A stretch of 64,000 nucleotides of DNA from assembly GCA_020086605.1 (NCBI GenBank), contig JACBWW010000017.1, forward strand, positions 21,844,306 through 21,908,305, read 5' to 3'. The translations under genes and the position numbers were made by a program. This stretch comes from Lanius collurio. Its lineage: Eukaryota > Chordata > Aves > Passeriformes > Laniidae. Positions 50,841-63,309 of this stretch are shown piece after piece. The notes below the pieces were generated by a model. The model made no database searches. It was not told where the DNA came from and worked only from the letters and a program-made list of their open reading frames with translations. Position 1 is the first letter of the stretch. Every line of letters starts with the position of its first letter.

Positions 50841-53470
50841 CCTCCTCAGCTTCAAAAATAATGCAGACTATTTTCTTGTGGCTGGTGGGAAATCTGTGAA
50901 GATCTGGGGATGCCATTTGAGTCCTGGAAAATTAACGTGAAAAAAGCCATCAGTGCCAATTTTATTGCATTCCTGCATGTTTCCTGGGAAAGTTCTCCTT
51001 TAACTTCTAGTTTGTATTCTATAGTTTGGGTTTCATCAGCTCTTCCTTGGAAATAGTATATTCTGCATTTTGTTTTATTCCTATCGCTTTCAGGAAGAAG
51101 TGTTTCTGACTTCATTTGACATTACAGCAAACTTGCTTCTCCTAAGGATGTTTTCTGTAGTATTGATCAGTATCAGTTATCCAGTGTTAAGAACCTTAAG
51201 TGTTTCACATACTTAATTTTCTGGATGTTAACTATTTCCAACCTATTGGAATTGTTGTTTTCTGTATTCATATATCAATAGCTGTGCAGTATACATGCAT
51301 GGTATATTTCAGGGGTTTGGCACCATCTACTTCATTGAGTGTTTAATGGCTTTGACGTGAAGCAAAGCATATTGAAATCATAGGGTGATTTCAGTGGGTT
51401 CTTCTGAAATTGCAAGTGGGCTGGACAGTGTCCTCAGTGGACAGCAGCAATGGGTGAAATTGCTTTCAGATCTTTTACTGAAGTATGAAGGTAAAGCCAT
51501 TCATATATCAGAGTATTTGGTTAAGAGAAAAGAGTTGGAAATTTGCAGTTAGAGAACTTAAACACTTCCTTTTTGCATGCAAGCAAAATATTAATATTAA
51601 TTCTGCTTGACAGCATTCCAGATGTTGTACTTTGCCATGCTGAGTCTTCAGAGACTTCACAGTGATTTTGGCAAAAATTATCCCAATACAAAAGCTACAC
51701 ACCAGAGAGGAGATATTAAGACAAAAAGCAAGCAGTGTATGAAATAAGCTCTTGGTTTGGGAATACACCTCTTGCAGAGCGTGCTGGGGACTGTTTGGCC
51801 ACAGCATTGTTGAGCTAAAGACGGGTCTGTACTGCTGAATTGATGTACTTGGGCTGCTTTGCAACTGGCAGTGGAACAGCCCTTTTCTGTGCTGTTAAAC
51901 TCTTATGCTCCAAAGCAGGGTGGCCACATCCAAACTGCCTGCTGGGAGCAGTCCCTGATCTGTGCCAGCTCACTGGCGGAAATTGGGAGTTGTTTTGCAA
52001 AAAGATGGTTGTCCTTGATGAATACCTGTGCCAGGGACTGTGGCACCAAGCTCCCAGGGTGGGTGGTTGAGTTCTGGTACCTTCTCAGAGCATTCCCTGG
52101 CAGTGCTATAAGTTGTTACTGCAGACAGAGCTCTGACTCCTCTGCTGCCAAGCGCAAGTGCTGCTTTTGTTCTGAATTCTTTCTGTCACCCATTAGCTGA
52201 TTATCAACAACTGAGATTTATCTGCCTTTCTCCAAAACAGGAGTTGTCATATCTGAAATCTGTGTGGAGACTGAGCTAAGAAACAAGCTCTGAACTTTCC
52301 AGTGCTGTTCTGCTTCTGGTCTGGTGAAATCAGAGGACACTCTAGGCCATAATGAAATTGTATGTCAAAACTGCATGGTGTGTCTGCACAGGGAGCATTT
52401 GTGAATGTTCAGCCCTAGGTAGGTGAAAAATATATTCCTGGAAGGAAAAGAAAGTGAAAAAACCTCCCTTGCTGCCTTTCTAACCAGGAGGGTTTGCCCC
52501 TTGTGTCTTGTTATTCTGCATCCTAGATCTGTAAAATATTATTCAAATACTAATATTTATTTAAAATTTCTTTTCAATTTGAAGAGAGTGTTCACCGCTA
52601 TTTTAGAGACCTCTGGAGGGCATAGGGCCAGCTGCTGTTCATAGTTATGCTTTGTGTTGATAAGACAAGTCATCATTCCATTTTACTGACCTGCTTCCAA
52701 AATGTCATGGGCCAAGTTTACACTCTCGTGGGCCACAGAGATGAGACTGAGTTTGGGAAGTTCGTTTTGTATGGTGCCTTTTGGAGGGTGTTGTATTGGT
52801 GAAGGAAGAGCTGCATGAAGAAGCCCTGTTAACTTGTTTGGGTGATGATGTTCCCTGGAAAAACTAGAGCTATCATCTTACACAATACCTCAAGGGCAAG
52901 CAGGCAGAAAATAAACCTTTGGATAATGCCAATTTTTGTATTAGAGCATTTCTAATTATCCTTTGCTGCCACTGAACCTAATTTGGTGAACTGCTAAAAT
53001 GCACTGCTTGTAAATTGTAATCAGATTTTTTTTTTTAGTGCTATTGCATAGTGTGTATTGTGTTTCAAGAGGAAAGGAGGTTTTGTTTAACTTGCATGTT
53101 GTACAAGTAAAGCTTCAGTGACTTTGGTCTAGTGAGGAAAATTGTAAATACAGTGTTTCTTTTCTGAAAAATAGCTGCTAATGAAGTTTTGTGTTGGTTA
53201 TGAAAGAACGGGATGGAATCTAACTTCTGCGTTTGTTAGTAAAAGCTTGATTACTAGAAGAGTTTGAATAAATCAGCTGATTATTGTATAATATCACTGT
53301 TCTATTACCAATGTCTTAAGTGTGTGAACTTGTCTGTCTCAGTGAACTTTGTAGTTGATTTAGTTATTTTGAAACAATTGCCTTGAGGGAAAAAGAGAAC
53401 TGTTTGATATAGTATGGTATCTTCAGTACTGAAACATTTGAAAAAAATCTGAAATCTGGTAGTCCTCAAA

Positions 53471-53530
53471 ACATAATGTCAAATCTTACCAGTATTTCTT
53501 TACCAATAAACATAATGTCAGATCTTACCA
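53471..53530. repeat. Direct duplication of a 21-base unit
   Basis: ACATAATGTCA-ATCTTACCA occurs at 53,471-53,491 and again at 53,510-53,530 with one A/G difference; both are followed by similar ACCAATAA-type sequence. A local tandem duplication. Confidence 0.85.
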
Positions 53531-56500
53531 ATAACCTGAGATTTTTATTTTAAATATTTTTAACTTGAGGCTAGTCATTAATATATAATTTGGACTAATC
53601 TTGAATAGAGTAATAAAGCAGAGGTAGCCTGGAAGACCTTGACTGGAAGGGCCATTTTAGATCTGGTTGGTTGTGGCCTCATCCTTCACACAAACCCTTT
53701 TGCTGGTAGAGGTTGTGTAGAGGATGTGGAAAAAAAGATTTGACATGAAGTATAATTTTCAGATGTTAGCTGAGAAGGTTCCCAAGTTTCTTATGTTCCG
53801 GCAAAACTAACTACAGTTCTAAAAGTTGTCACCTAAGTCAGAGTCCCAGCTGAATGGTACTGAAGTAAGAGTGCTTACTCAGCACTCTGAAGGTACATCA
53901 TCCACTTTGGTATCCTTTGTGGCACATTTAATTGCTTGGTTTCAATCCAAGAGTAGTATGTCCCCAAAAATTGGAAGTCATACTGTGTTGGGTTTTGCCT
54001 AATAATTAGTTGAGTTTATATATAAATGTAGCTATGTAGGTGTGATGTTGGCAGTGTGTTTATGTTTCAGCAATCTGTTTATGCCGAGACTAAGTCAGGC
54101 ATATAAAGTGTGTGTGTCGTTGAAATGAGGATTAATGTGCTAGACAGTGTGGAATATAACTGTGATGGAACAACTTTCATGGTAATTAGCAAGAGCTTGG
54201 AAACTTGTATTATACTGATGTGAATGCTGTCTGCATCATTATTAATTTTTATTGCATTGTTTTTGATGGATTGTTTGCATACTTATTTGCACAAATACAC
54301 ACTTTTAATGCACAGTAACAAATATAAGAATAAATGAAGTGTATCAGTTTGTGCATCTTTTTCTTTTGAAAATCAGTGCCATGATATCTAAAAGACTTAG
54401 TCTTTCATAGCATTAGATTAATAGCCAACAGTTTCACTTGAATTTATTTAGTAGTCTAGCAGAAAGCATGCAGCAGTGTGCAGTGGATTTAGTTGTAGTG
54501 TGAATGAGCGCTTTGAATTTATTTGGCTTTAGTGGATATAGCAAAGAGTTCAGTGAGGATGAGGACATCTGCTTTATTTTTCTCCTAAATATAGTAGAAT
54601 ACAAATGATCCCATCACTGTTCCCCAGTGCTGTATGATCTTGTGTTCAGTATTTTCATCTTCCGAGAAATTAAAAATTCATGTTAAAATGTTGTGCTTTG
54701 ACACAGAGAAGTTACATTTTGTTCCAGTTTTCTAGGGCAGCAGTCAATAGTCAAGGCTAGTCCTGCACTATAGCAGCAGGTGGACTTCAGGCTGAATTTA
54801 CTGTAGTGCATGTGCCTGTGGGTCAGAGGTCCATGGGCAGCTTTCAATTGCCCATGGGGACATTTCACAAGCAGCCCATAAGTGGGTTTGAGAAGAAGTG
54901 TTTATTCTGGTCTACCCTTGTCTTCTATGATAGAAATGATGCACATGCTGGGATGGCAGAGGAATTAAGAGGATGCCTTCCTGTGTGTAGCCAGTGCTCA
55001 GAGCTGTGACCTGCAGCAAATGTGTGTTGTGCTCACCTGCTGCCTCTCATGATACAGGTGAGGGGGAGGGCTTTCCCCTACATCCCTAAACAGATGGAGT
55101 GGGACTGGTCTAGGCTCCCATCTCAACTGGTGCCTTCACAAATTACTCTTTTTTCAAAGGTACGTGAAACATTCTGCAGGACAGCAAATCATCCTAATAT
55201 TCACACCCCCCCTTTAAGAATGAAATAAACCCCAGCTCACAAAGACCCCATAAGTTGCCATTCAGTGTGATCCATGAGGTTCTGCTGTGCTTGAGGGCAG
55301 ATGTACACAAGATTTTCTTTTCCATATTTGTATTCGGCTAGCAAGCAAAATCCATTAAGACATATAAACAACTCAAAAATCATTTGAGTTTTTATTGATC
55401 AAATAGCATTGCATTGCTTGAAATAAGTCCAGAGTAATTTTAAAGCCATGCAAATATAAGCTGAAATAATTCCTCAGTATTGAAAAGTCTTGAAACACAA
55501 GTGAAACCTCTTGAATAGCTTTAGTATTCTCTGACTGGTAGAAACCTAATTTTATTGCATCATCAGTGGATGGCAGGCAGAGATTTTTTCTAAACTTATT
55601 ATATAGTCGATTTGAAAACTCTTCCTGATCATATACAGTAGAAAAAGAACTTGGTTCTTAATTCAGTATAAACAAACAGTGCAGTGGTTTGACATTGATG
55701 CTAATGATAGGAGTGTCATTGTACTAGTGTGGAGAGAGCATCTGAGCAGATGGGGGTGCACCATACCAAAATGATTAAATGGTACCACTTAGAGCAGAGG
55801 TAGTTTATCATGGGACTTTTGGACATAGAAGTAGAACTAGTATGTGACACTTCCCATTCTTGCTGTCTTCACCACAGGCAGGCTGCTTCTGCTCCGAATG
55901 TTAATGCTTTTTTTACCTCTCAGTGAAGACCATGGCACTTGGCTGTGGAAGCACTGTGGAAGGCTGCGAGGTTGGCAGCCAGAGCACAGAGCTGAGCTTG
56001 CCTGACCAATCCTAATGTGGTGCATCCCCATTTCTGAAGGGTTGCCCTGATATTTTCCCGTCTCTGGTGTTTTTGAATGCTTTCCCTTTAAAACATTGAG
56101 GTAAATTAATTTCTGTTCCAGTTCAACACATTATCTGTTTGCTTGGGACTGGACAGCCTGTTTTTGCACAGAGAAAAAACCAGAGGTTCTAGGTGGGTGA
56201 GAATTTTAGGAATATGTAGGCAGTGTGGATTTTTGTTGTGAAATCTTAGAGCTTTGTTAACTGAGTATTCACTTAAAGGTGAAGAACATACAGGTCTAAG
56301 CTATTTGACATACTTAATTTCCATCCCTTTATTTTCCCCCTATCCTATTTTCCCTGTCATTTGCCAGTTGAAAGCAAGCCCCCTTTAACAGCTGGAAAAC
56401 CTCTGGCAATAGCAGGAAAAAGAAAGAAAAAAAATAGAACAAGATATAGGTGAGTTAATTTTAAAGTATTTGTTGTATAGAGATTATAGGAGAACATGTG

Positions 56501-57734
56501 GAGGCTTGAGTTTGATATGTATTTGATCTCCCCAAGAACAGTACAGAATATTGATGGATTTTTTCAGAAGTATGTTCAGATTAGCTGTGTCTACAGTACT
56601 TTATTGAATTTTGAAACTTGTTTAGCAGATGACTGAATTTTCCTTTTTCATTTTTTGCTTAATCCCTCCAGTCTTCTGTGACAGTGCAGACTTCACTTGC
56701 TGTATTGTGACACTATAAAAATCCTCTTAAATGTCAGAGCCGTTGGATAAACGGATAGTGACTTGCAGATGATTACAGAAGTCTTTTGGTTTTTCAGATT
56801 TGAAGGTTCTGATGTAGTAGCATAAAGACTCATGCTCCCTTTTAGCAGCTCTTCACCATACTGATGACACATTTTTTTTTCTGCAGTTAACTTCTGTGGC
56901 TAGTTCTGAAGTAGTTCAGAAATTATGTAAAAATATGCAAGTTAAAAACCCTTGCTAAGATACATAGATTTGTAGGCTTTAGAGTTTTTTACCTTAAAAA
57001 ACTGCTGAAAGAATAAGCACAGTTTTAGAATTATGTTTAAAATGGGAACTTTTAGTTTCTCCGAGCATCTTTGTCTGCAGTTATGCCAGAGGACTTTCTG
57101 GCTACATGTGTTGTATCACAACATTTTAGGAAAATCTAACAGAGTAAGGAACTTTATGTTGTAATTTTCAGAGCAGTAAAACTAAAGATTAAGGAAATGT
57201 TGTGATGTATTCTATTGCTTGGAGCATATGGAAAACTTTTTAAACAATGTATGTTATTAATTGCATTTGACAGAGTGTTGTGGTTTGACACTGGCCCAGC
57301 GCCAGGCACCCATGAGAGCCGCTCGCTCACCCTCCCCTGCCACAGCTGGGCAGAGGAGGGAAAAGGGAAAAAAATTAACGAAGGCTTCATGAGTGAGGTA
57401 AGGACCCGGAGAAACACTTCAAGGGCAAAAGAGTTTCAACTTCAGTTGCGAAGTGAATTTCTTACTAACAGAATCAGAGGAGGATAATAAGAAGTAAAAC
57501 AAGCCCTTAGAACACCTTCCACCCCCAATCCCCTCCCTCCTCCCACGAACAGCGCAGGGACACAGGGCACGGGGCTTTGGTCAACCCATCACCGAGATAT
57601 CCTTCCACTGCTCCAAGAGAGGAGCCTTCCCCTGTGAGGCCGTGGGTCCCTCCCACAGGACACAGCTCTCCTGAACTTCCCTGGCGTGGGCCCGCTCTCA
57701 GGAGCAGCATCCTCACTGCACCTGCTGCAGCGTG

Positions 57735-57857
57735 AGCCCCTCCCAGGGCACACAGCCCTCCCAAACCTGCTGTAATTACAGCCCCTCCCAGGGCACACAG
57801 CCCTCCCAAACCTGCTGTGAGCCTCTCCCAGGGCACACGGCTCTCCCAAAACTGCTG
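57735..57857. repeat. Three tandem ~40-base units inside the LTR-type element
   Basis: The unit AGCCCCTCCCAGGGCACACA followed by GCCCTCCCAAACCTGCTGT appears at 57,735, 57,780 and (diverged) 57,819. The first two are identical over 39 bases. Confidence 0.92.
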
Positions 57858-57990
57858 CGCAGAGCTCTCTCTCCCCTCGGGTACAGGCTGCTCCAGCCTG
57901 GAAGGGCCCTCTCTCTCCATGGGCTCTCCCACGGGATCACAGCCTCCTCCAGGCACCCACCCGCTCCAGCACGGGCACCTCCCCACGGGC

Positions 57991-58070
57991 TGTGGGTGGG
58001 TCTCTGCATCCCCCGTGGATCCCCAGGGCCTGTGGGTGGGTCTCTGCATCCCCCGTGGATCCCCATGGGC
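57991..58070. repeat. Two tandem 40-base units inside the LTR-type element
   Basis: Copies at 57,991-58,030 and 58,031-58,070 share TGTGGGTGGGTCTCTGCATC and CCCCGTGGATCCCCA. They differ only in the last few bases, so the duplication is recent or homogenised. Confidence 0.93.
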
Positions 58071-61000
58071 TGCAGGGCCACAGCTGCTTCACCATGGGCT
58101 GCACCACGGCCTGCAGAGGAACCTCGGCTCCAGTGCCTGGAGCACCTCCTGCCCCTCCTTCCCCACTGACCTTGGTGTCGCCAAATGTTGTCCCTCACAT
58201 GTTCTCACCTCCTCCTCTTCTCTGACTAGAAGACAAAATCTTGTGGCTTTGTTTTAATTTTCTTCTTAAATATGTCACCACAGAGGTGTTACCAGCATCT
58301 CTCATTTGCCTGGTTTTGGCCAGCAGCATGTCCACCTTCAGAGCCATCAGCCATTGGCTCTGCTGAACATGGTGGGGAGCTTCCAGCAGCTTCCTCTCAG
58401 GAGCCGTTTTTGTGGCCCCCTTGCTACCTAAAATCAGGCTGTGCCAAACCAATATGCAGAGGGTAGTGTATGTGTATACAAAGCATATGTGTGGTCTAAA
58501 ACTTGAACGTCATTTGACATATTTTGCTGCAGCAGCAGGAACTTAAAAAATTTGCACTGGGTCTAGCACAGAGAGTAATAAGTTAACCTTTTTTGCCTTT
58601 TATTAAGTACTGTGAAGTAAATGTTAACTGCAGTAACAAGCTTGCTTTCTATAGAGTGAGTTTACCAATATAGACCAGCATATTGTTAGTTGTCTTAAGG
58701 AAAATGTCAGTTATATCAATTTACGTTTCTTTTCAAAGAGATATCCTATTGCTGCTATTTAAAAGTAAGAAGGACTGAATTGCAACCAAATGACTGTGAC
58801 CAAATACACTGATTTATTTTTATAGAGTAGGACCTTCATAAGTTCCAGACTAAACGTCATACTTAGATAAGTAAGACCTTTATAAGAATTCACCTGTGTT
58901 TCCCAGTGGCAGTATTGTTTTCATTTTTTAAGTCATGGGTCTGCCTGTGGGTAGGCTTTCTTTTATTGATGGCCAGTCTCCTAGATAGTGCTCTGTGAAG
59001 TGCACACCTCAAAATGTTTTTGTCTTTTTGAAGAAGCAGGTAGATAAACTTCCATGATTCCTTATTTGTCTGTTTTAAATGCCTCCACAAGCACTGAGGT
59101 AGGGCTTGTCTCTCTCTCGTTATTGGAGATCCTCTGGTAACACTGGCCAAATAAGTCAGTGTTTTCTGATGCCAAATTTGCTTTGCTAAATTAGTATCCC
59201 ATGTATTGTTTTGGAACAGGTAGTGTTGACTATGTTTATTTAAAACTGGAGAAGTTTCTGTCTGTTTGTCCTAAGGGGTGAATCTGACTTCTACACTAAT
59301 GACCTTTTTGTATGTTTATTAAATATTGCCCATGACTTTTTACTTAATTCATTCAAGCACGTATTTCTTCTACAGGTCCATTAAAGTAAAAAATTCAGCA
59401 CACTCTTGGCAGAAAGTTTATTTGTGGTGTCAAGGAAATCAATGTAAGATGCCTATTAGTGGATTAATTTTTTGTTTATACTTGAGATTTTCTTCATTGC
59501 TGTATTAGTTTTTGTTTCTAATGAGCCTGTAGAAATGTGTGCAATGGGAAAATAAGAATGCCAAATCTCCTTTGGATCTATATGTGCACTTCAAATGCAT
59601 CATTAGAAGGACATGCATGGAAGTCTTTGAAGTGTTATCATCTGGGATATATAATCTTCTGCATGTTAGTATCTAGTGGTGTGGTAAGTAATGTGGTTGT
59701 CTTGGAAACAGGCTTTTTTTTCATTTTGTGAATATCTAGATGTGAAATCATCATCTTCCTTGAAAATCTAGAAGTAATACTTCTGAAAGAAATAACTGCA
59801 GATTTAAGATGCCTGTCCTCTATTTAAAGAATTGATACAGGAGTCTGTAAGTGATGTTTGCATTGTGAGCTTTAATTATAGTTGTGTGCTTATGTTGCTA
59901 AAACAGTCTTTAGTGGTTTTTTAGGTAAAATGCCTGTAGTTAGTGTTGATACTTGTCTGGGAATTATCTGCAGTGAAACACTTGAGCAAGATTTCCTAGC
60001 TTAATGTTTAAATAGAAATATTACAGTGTAACTGATGCGTTAGAAGTGAAATTCCTAAAAACAAACTGATACTATAACTTCCAGTCTTTCCCTTGCCTTG
60101 TTTGAAATTAACATAATGTGATAAATCTTTGGATGTTCTGTGAGATTATAGCATAATATTTGCCAGACGAAACATCAGCTGTAGACAAAAGTGCAGAGAA
60201 CAACTTTTTGTTAGCCAAAGAGCTGCCATGCATGACATAAAATGCCAGTCATATAGAAACTGAGTCAAGAAATAATTATTTTTCAAATTGCTGGGGTTTT
60301 ATTAGGTTTTGTATGAAAATATGAAATAATGTTCTTGAAATTTAATTTTTCTGGTCTGTAGCTTATTTGTCCATTCTCCGCAGTCTGATATGATAGTTTG
60401 TTACAAGCAACAGTGTAGTTTTCTAATTTTTACAGATGAAGGTCCAGACTGAATAATTTTCCATGTTTTGTTCTTAAATTTTTACATTTAGTAAGTTTTT
60501 TAGTGGAGTTTTTAATAAAGTTCTCTTCCAAGTATTTTTGTCTCGAGTACCAATTTAAAAGGCTTTCAAATACTGATATGTACTTCAGAGAAGAATATTT
60601 TTTAAAGTCTCTTGTAAAAGAACTGTTTTTTTCAGTGGAACTCACACTTTGAATGATACAACCTGTCCAAGGATAGAAAATCATGGCAAGATCTTGTTTA
60701 GCCATTGGAACCCAATTGCGGGACCATTTCTTTCATTCTACCTCCCATCTCTTCCTCCCTCTTCATTTCTTGGGCTGCACCCCCATTTCAGATTGATCTC
60801 TCTTTCCAGAACTTAATTGGCCATTTTGTTTTTGCTAAATGTTCAGGTATTCAATTTTTATTAACTTCCTTATTCCCGAATAAGATCAGGTTTTCTATAT
60901 AAGGCCTGATGAGATGCAGCTTACTGACCTAAGTAGAGAGAATCTTAAAGACTATGGTTGTTACCAGATGATGCAAAAAGCTTTGAGTCAAAAAACTTTG

Positions 61001-62460
61001 ACTACTGTATATTGGCCCCAATGTACAGTAGTGGTGTAAGTTTTCTGCACCCAGAAAGAAAGAAATAATCACAGCTTTTTTTCCCACAAATGACAGTAGT
61101 CACTCTGATGTATTCTAATAGTGTTGTGTTCCATTTTGGATGTAATAGCATTTATATATGTGTACCTTGATGGCCAGGCCATAAACTTCCCACTTTCACC
61201 TCAAATTATGATCTCATAAATCTTAAAGGACATTAAAATAACATGTTATTTAAGCTACAAAAAAAGCTGAGTTAGTCCTTGAGCTTTTTTCACATTCCTC
61301 TAAATAAATGTCATTTCTTCCAGTTTAACAATATTAGTTAACTGTATTCAGAAAAAGCAGTCCATTTTATACCTTCCTGATCAAATAATAATTCTCCATG
61401 TTGATTACTAAGTATTACATAATTACATTCCCTGGCTCCATTTTAGCGGAACAGTTTTTCATTCTTTGCTCCAAAACTGCAAACAAGCAAGGATCCAAAA
61501 AAAACCCAAACAAACCAAACCCCTTATGGTAACAATTCTGTGTAGTTACAGTATATGCATCATTGTGTTACTGTGATCGATTCCCTGAAATTGATTGATA
61601 GTCACAGACTCTAGCATCCTTCTTGAATATCCTGGGAAAACCTGATATTGTTGAAGTTCTCATGGCTTTTCCTTTCAGATTAACTTTTAGTAAACTTTGA
61701 TATTTTTTTGTTCCTATTCTCGATGATACAGAGATGTAGTCCTGGACAAATCTGTTTTACCTCTGTGCATTGTAATTAGAAATGGTGACATGGTCTTTCA
61801 TCCCCAGAAATGAAATTATGCATAATTCAAAGTTAGTTATAAGGATAAAGAGGAAGTATAGGTTTTTTCTCTCATGCGTTTCACTTCAGGATGTTGCCAA
61901 GTCTGGTATCAGCAGCATTAGAAAACGATAAATTCCAGGGGAAAGACTGTAGAATCATTCAAGGAGAAATGGTATTTTTGTTGCCTTCTGTAAAAAAAGC
62001 ACAAAACAAAATAACTAATGAACATTTCCTTTTACCATAAGCAAGGAAGTTGGTTAAATACAATCATTTACAGCCAGAGACACAGAGTCATGTAGTAGCT
62101 TTCTCAGTAATGAGATAGACATCTCTGAAGGACAGTGTATCCCGTCATTACATCATGTTTCAGACAGAAGTTTCTCCCCAAAGCCCAGCATAAAGACAAG
62201 CTACATCTCTAGCTTCACTTAGGCACGTGATATTGAGGTGTAGGCAGTCCCATTGCAAGTGCATGACTTGGCTTGAAATGACCTCTTCAAATCTTTCCAT
62301 CTAATAATGGACTGAAATACAAAATAGCATATCCAAGCTGCTCTTCACACAACTTGTTTTAGAGGTTCTCATCCGTGGGTTCCACTGCTGCACCCTCGCA
62401 CTCACCCTCTTTGGGACAGGAAGAGGGTTTTTCACTAGCTGGGGTGGTGTATTCCTTGCA

Positions 62461-62544
62461 CTCCTGGCCCATCTCCTGGCCCATCTCCTGGCCCATCTCC
62501 TGGCCCATCTCCTGACACATCTCCTAACACATCTCCTGCATTCC
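62461..62544 (-). repeat. 12-base minisatellite, seven units
   Basis: Seven consecutive copies of CTCCTGGCCCAT (plus-strand reading). Four are perfect, followed by CTCCTGACACAT, CTCCTAACACAT and CTCCTGCATTCC. On the minus strand each unit encodes MGQE-type residues in the frame of the neighbouring ORF. One unit has a G-to-A change (plus strand) that turns a Gln codon into the TAG stop. Confidence 0.95.
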
Positions 62545-63309
62545 CTTCACCAGTACCCCCACCCAGTTCGGGTGGTCCATTTCTGAGGTGGGCTGTTGGG
62601 CAGTATCAGGCTGTGGAACAGGATCTCTAGTCTCTGGGGCTGTGTTGGGCTCTGGGGCAGCATCAGGCTCTGGGGCACAATCTCTAGTCTCTGGGGCTGG
62701 AACTCTAGTCTCTGGGGCCACGTCAGGTTCTGAGGCAGCATCTTTAGGCTCCGGGGCAGGTGCCTGGGTAGTTATCCAAGCCAATTTTACTTTATCTTTG
62801 AGTCCTAAATAGAGTAGAGCTACCAACAGCACCAGATAGAGTAAACCTATGAACAACACTTGGCTAGTACCCAGGGGAAATCTAAATCCTTCGAAAACTA
62901 GTGGGGTAGGCCTGAAGAACTGGTTGAGGGGTTGGGAGAAAGCTTCCCCTGGTGTCATTTCCTCACAAAAGGTACCATTTTTAACATAACCCCAAAAACA
63001 TTCACTTAGTGTATGATAACCCCTTATCCATGTGCCCACATTCCAGAGGAAGTTTAAAATCCAGGAATTCCTCACCTTATCGACCCATAGCACTAACTGG
63101 ATAACAGTAATGGTAGCCTTAGTCCAAGGACCCATGTTTAGGTACGGAGCTGCAAAGGGGAAGAATATGGCCACGACCACATGACACCCGAACCAGGGCA
63201 AACCAGACCACATAGTGCTGCCTAACAAGGTTCTTATATCCAGCACACAAAATGTTTCAGCATTAATAAAAATAAAGTACTCTTTCTGATACCTTTTCTT
63301 TATAGGCAT
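62524..63309 (-). CDS. Unrecognised 261-residue ORF: hydrophobic segments plus Pro/Glu repeat tail
   Basis: This is the longest clean ORF in the intron and I cannot assign it to a family. It starts MPIKKRYQKEYF. Three hydrophobic stretches follow: about residues 33-57 (PWFGCHVVVAIFFPFAAPYL), 62-75 (ATITVIQLVLWV), and 147-168 (SQVLFIGLLYLVLLVALLYL). Between them lies a Trp-rich loop with Cys residues. From about residue 180 the chain becomes a degenerate APEPxxAPETR repeat rich in Pro, Glu and Asp. It ends at a TAG that lies inside a 12-base tandem array, and the same frame stays open beyond that stop to a TAA at 62,359-62,361. The layout suggests a membrane protein with an acidic cytoplasmic tail. 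A retroelement-derived accessory ORF is the most likely origin, given the insertion-rich intron; a lineage-specific gene is possible. No introns are needed to explain it. Confidence 0.45.
   Translation of the reverse strand: MPIKKRYQKEYFIFINAETFCVLDIRTLLGSTMWSGLPWFGCHVVVAIFFPFAAPYLNMGPWTKATITVIQLVLWVDKVRNSWILNFLWNVGTWIRGYHTLSECFWGYVKNGTFCEEMTPGEAFSQPLNQFFRPTPLVFEGFRFPLGTSQVLFIGLLYLVLLVALLYLGLKDKVKLAWITTQAPAPEPKDAASEPDVAPETRVPAPETRDCAPEPDAAPEPNTAPETRDPVPQPDTAQQPTSEMDHPNWVGVLVKGMQEMC
62620..62765 (-). repeat. Degenerate coding repeat (Pro/Glu/Thr-rich)
   Basis: TCTCTGGGGC-type units recur at irregular multiples of three bases. On the minus strand they encode APEP/APETR motifs within the ORF at 62,524-63,309. 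All insertions and deletions between units preserve the frame. Confidence 0.85.

Larger units (their letters stand above)
57276..58456 (+). mobile_element. LTR-type retroelement (non-autonomous, with internal tandem repeats)
   Basis: The element begins TGTTGTGGTTTGACACTGGC and ends near GCTACCTAAAATCAGGCTGT, then GCCAAACCAATATG. I recognise both ends from an ERV-type repeat of neoavian genomes. It is flanked by CAGAG on both sides (57,271-57,275 and 58,457-58,461), consistent with a five-base target duplication. The 1.18-kb body is GC-rich in an AT-rich intron and holds two tandem arrays. The open frames through it (up to 180 codons) are repeat translations, not retroviral genes. No gag, pol or env is apparent. 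Whether it is one long LTR or two LTR parts with a short interior cannot be settled by eye. Confidence 0.72.

Noticed and set aside
57507..58257. Overlapping 140-180-codon frames in the 57.5-58.3 kb block
   Set aside because: They are translations of tandem repeats in a GC-rich retroelement, open on both strands at once.
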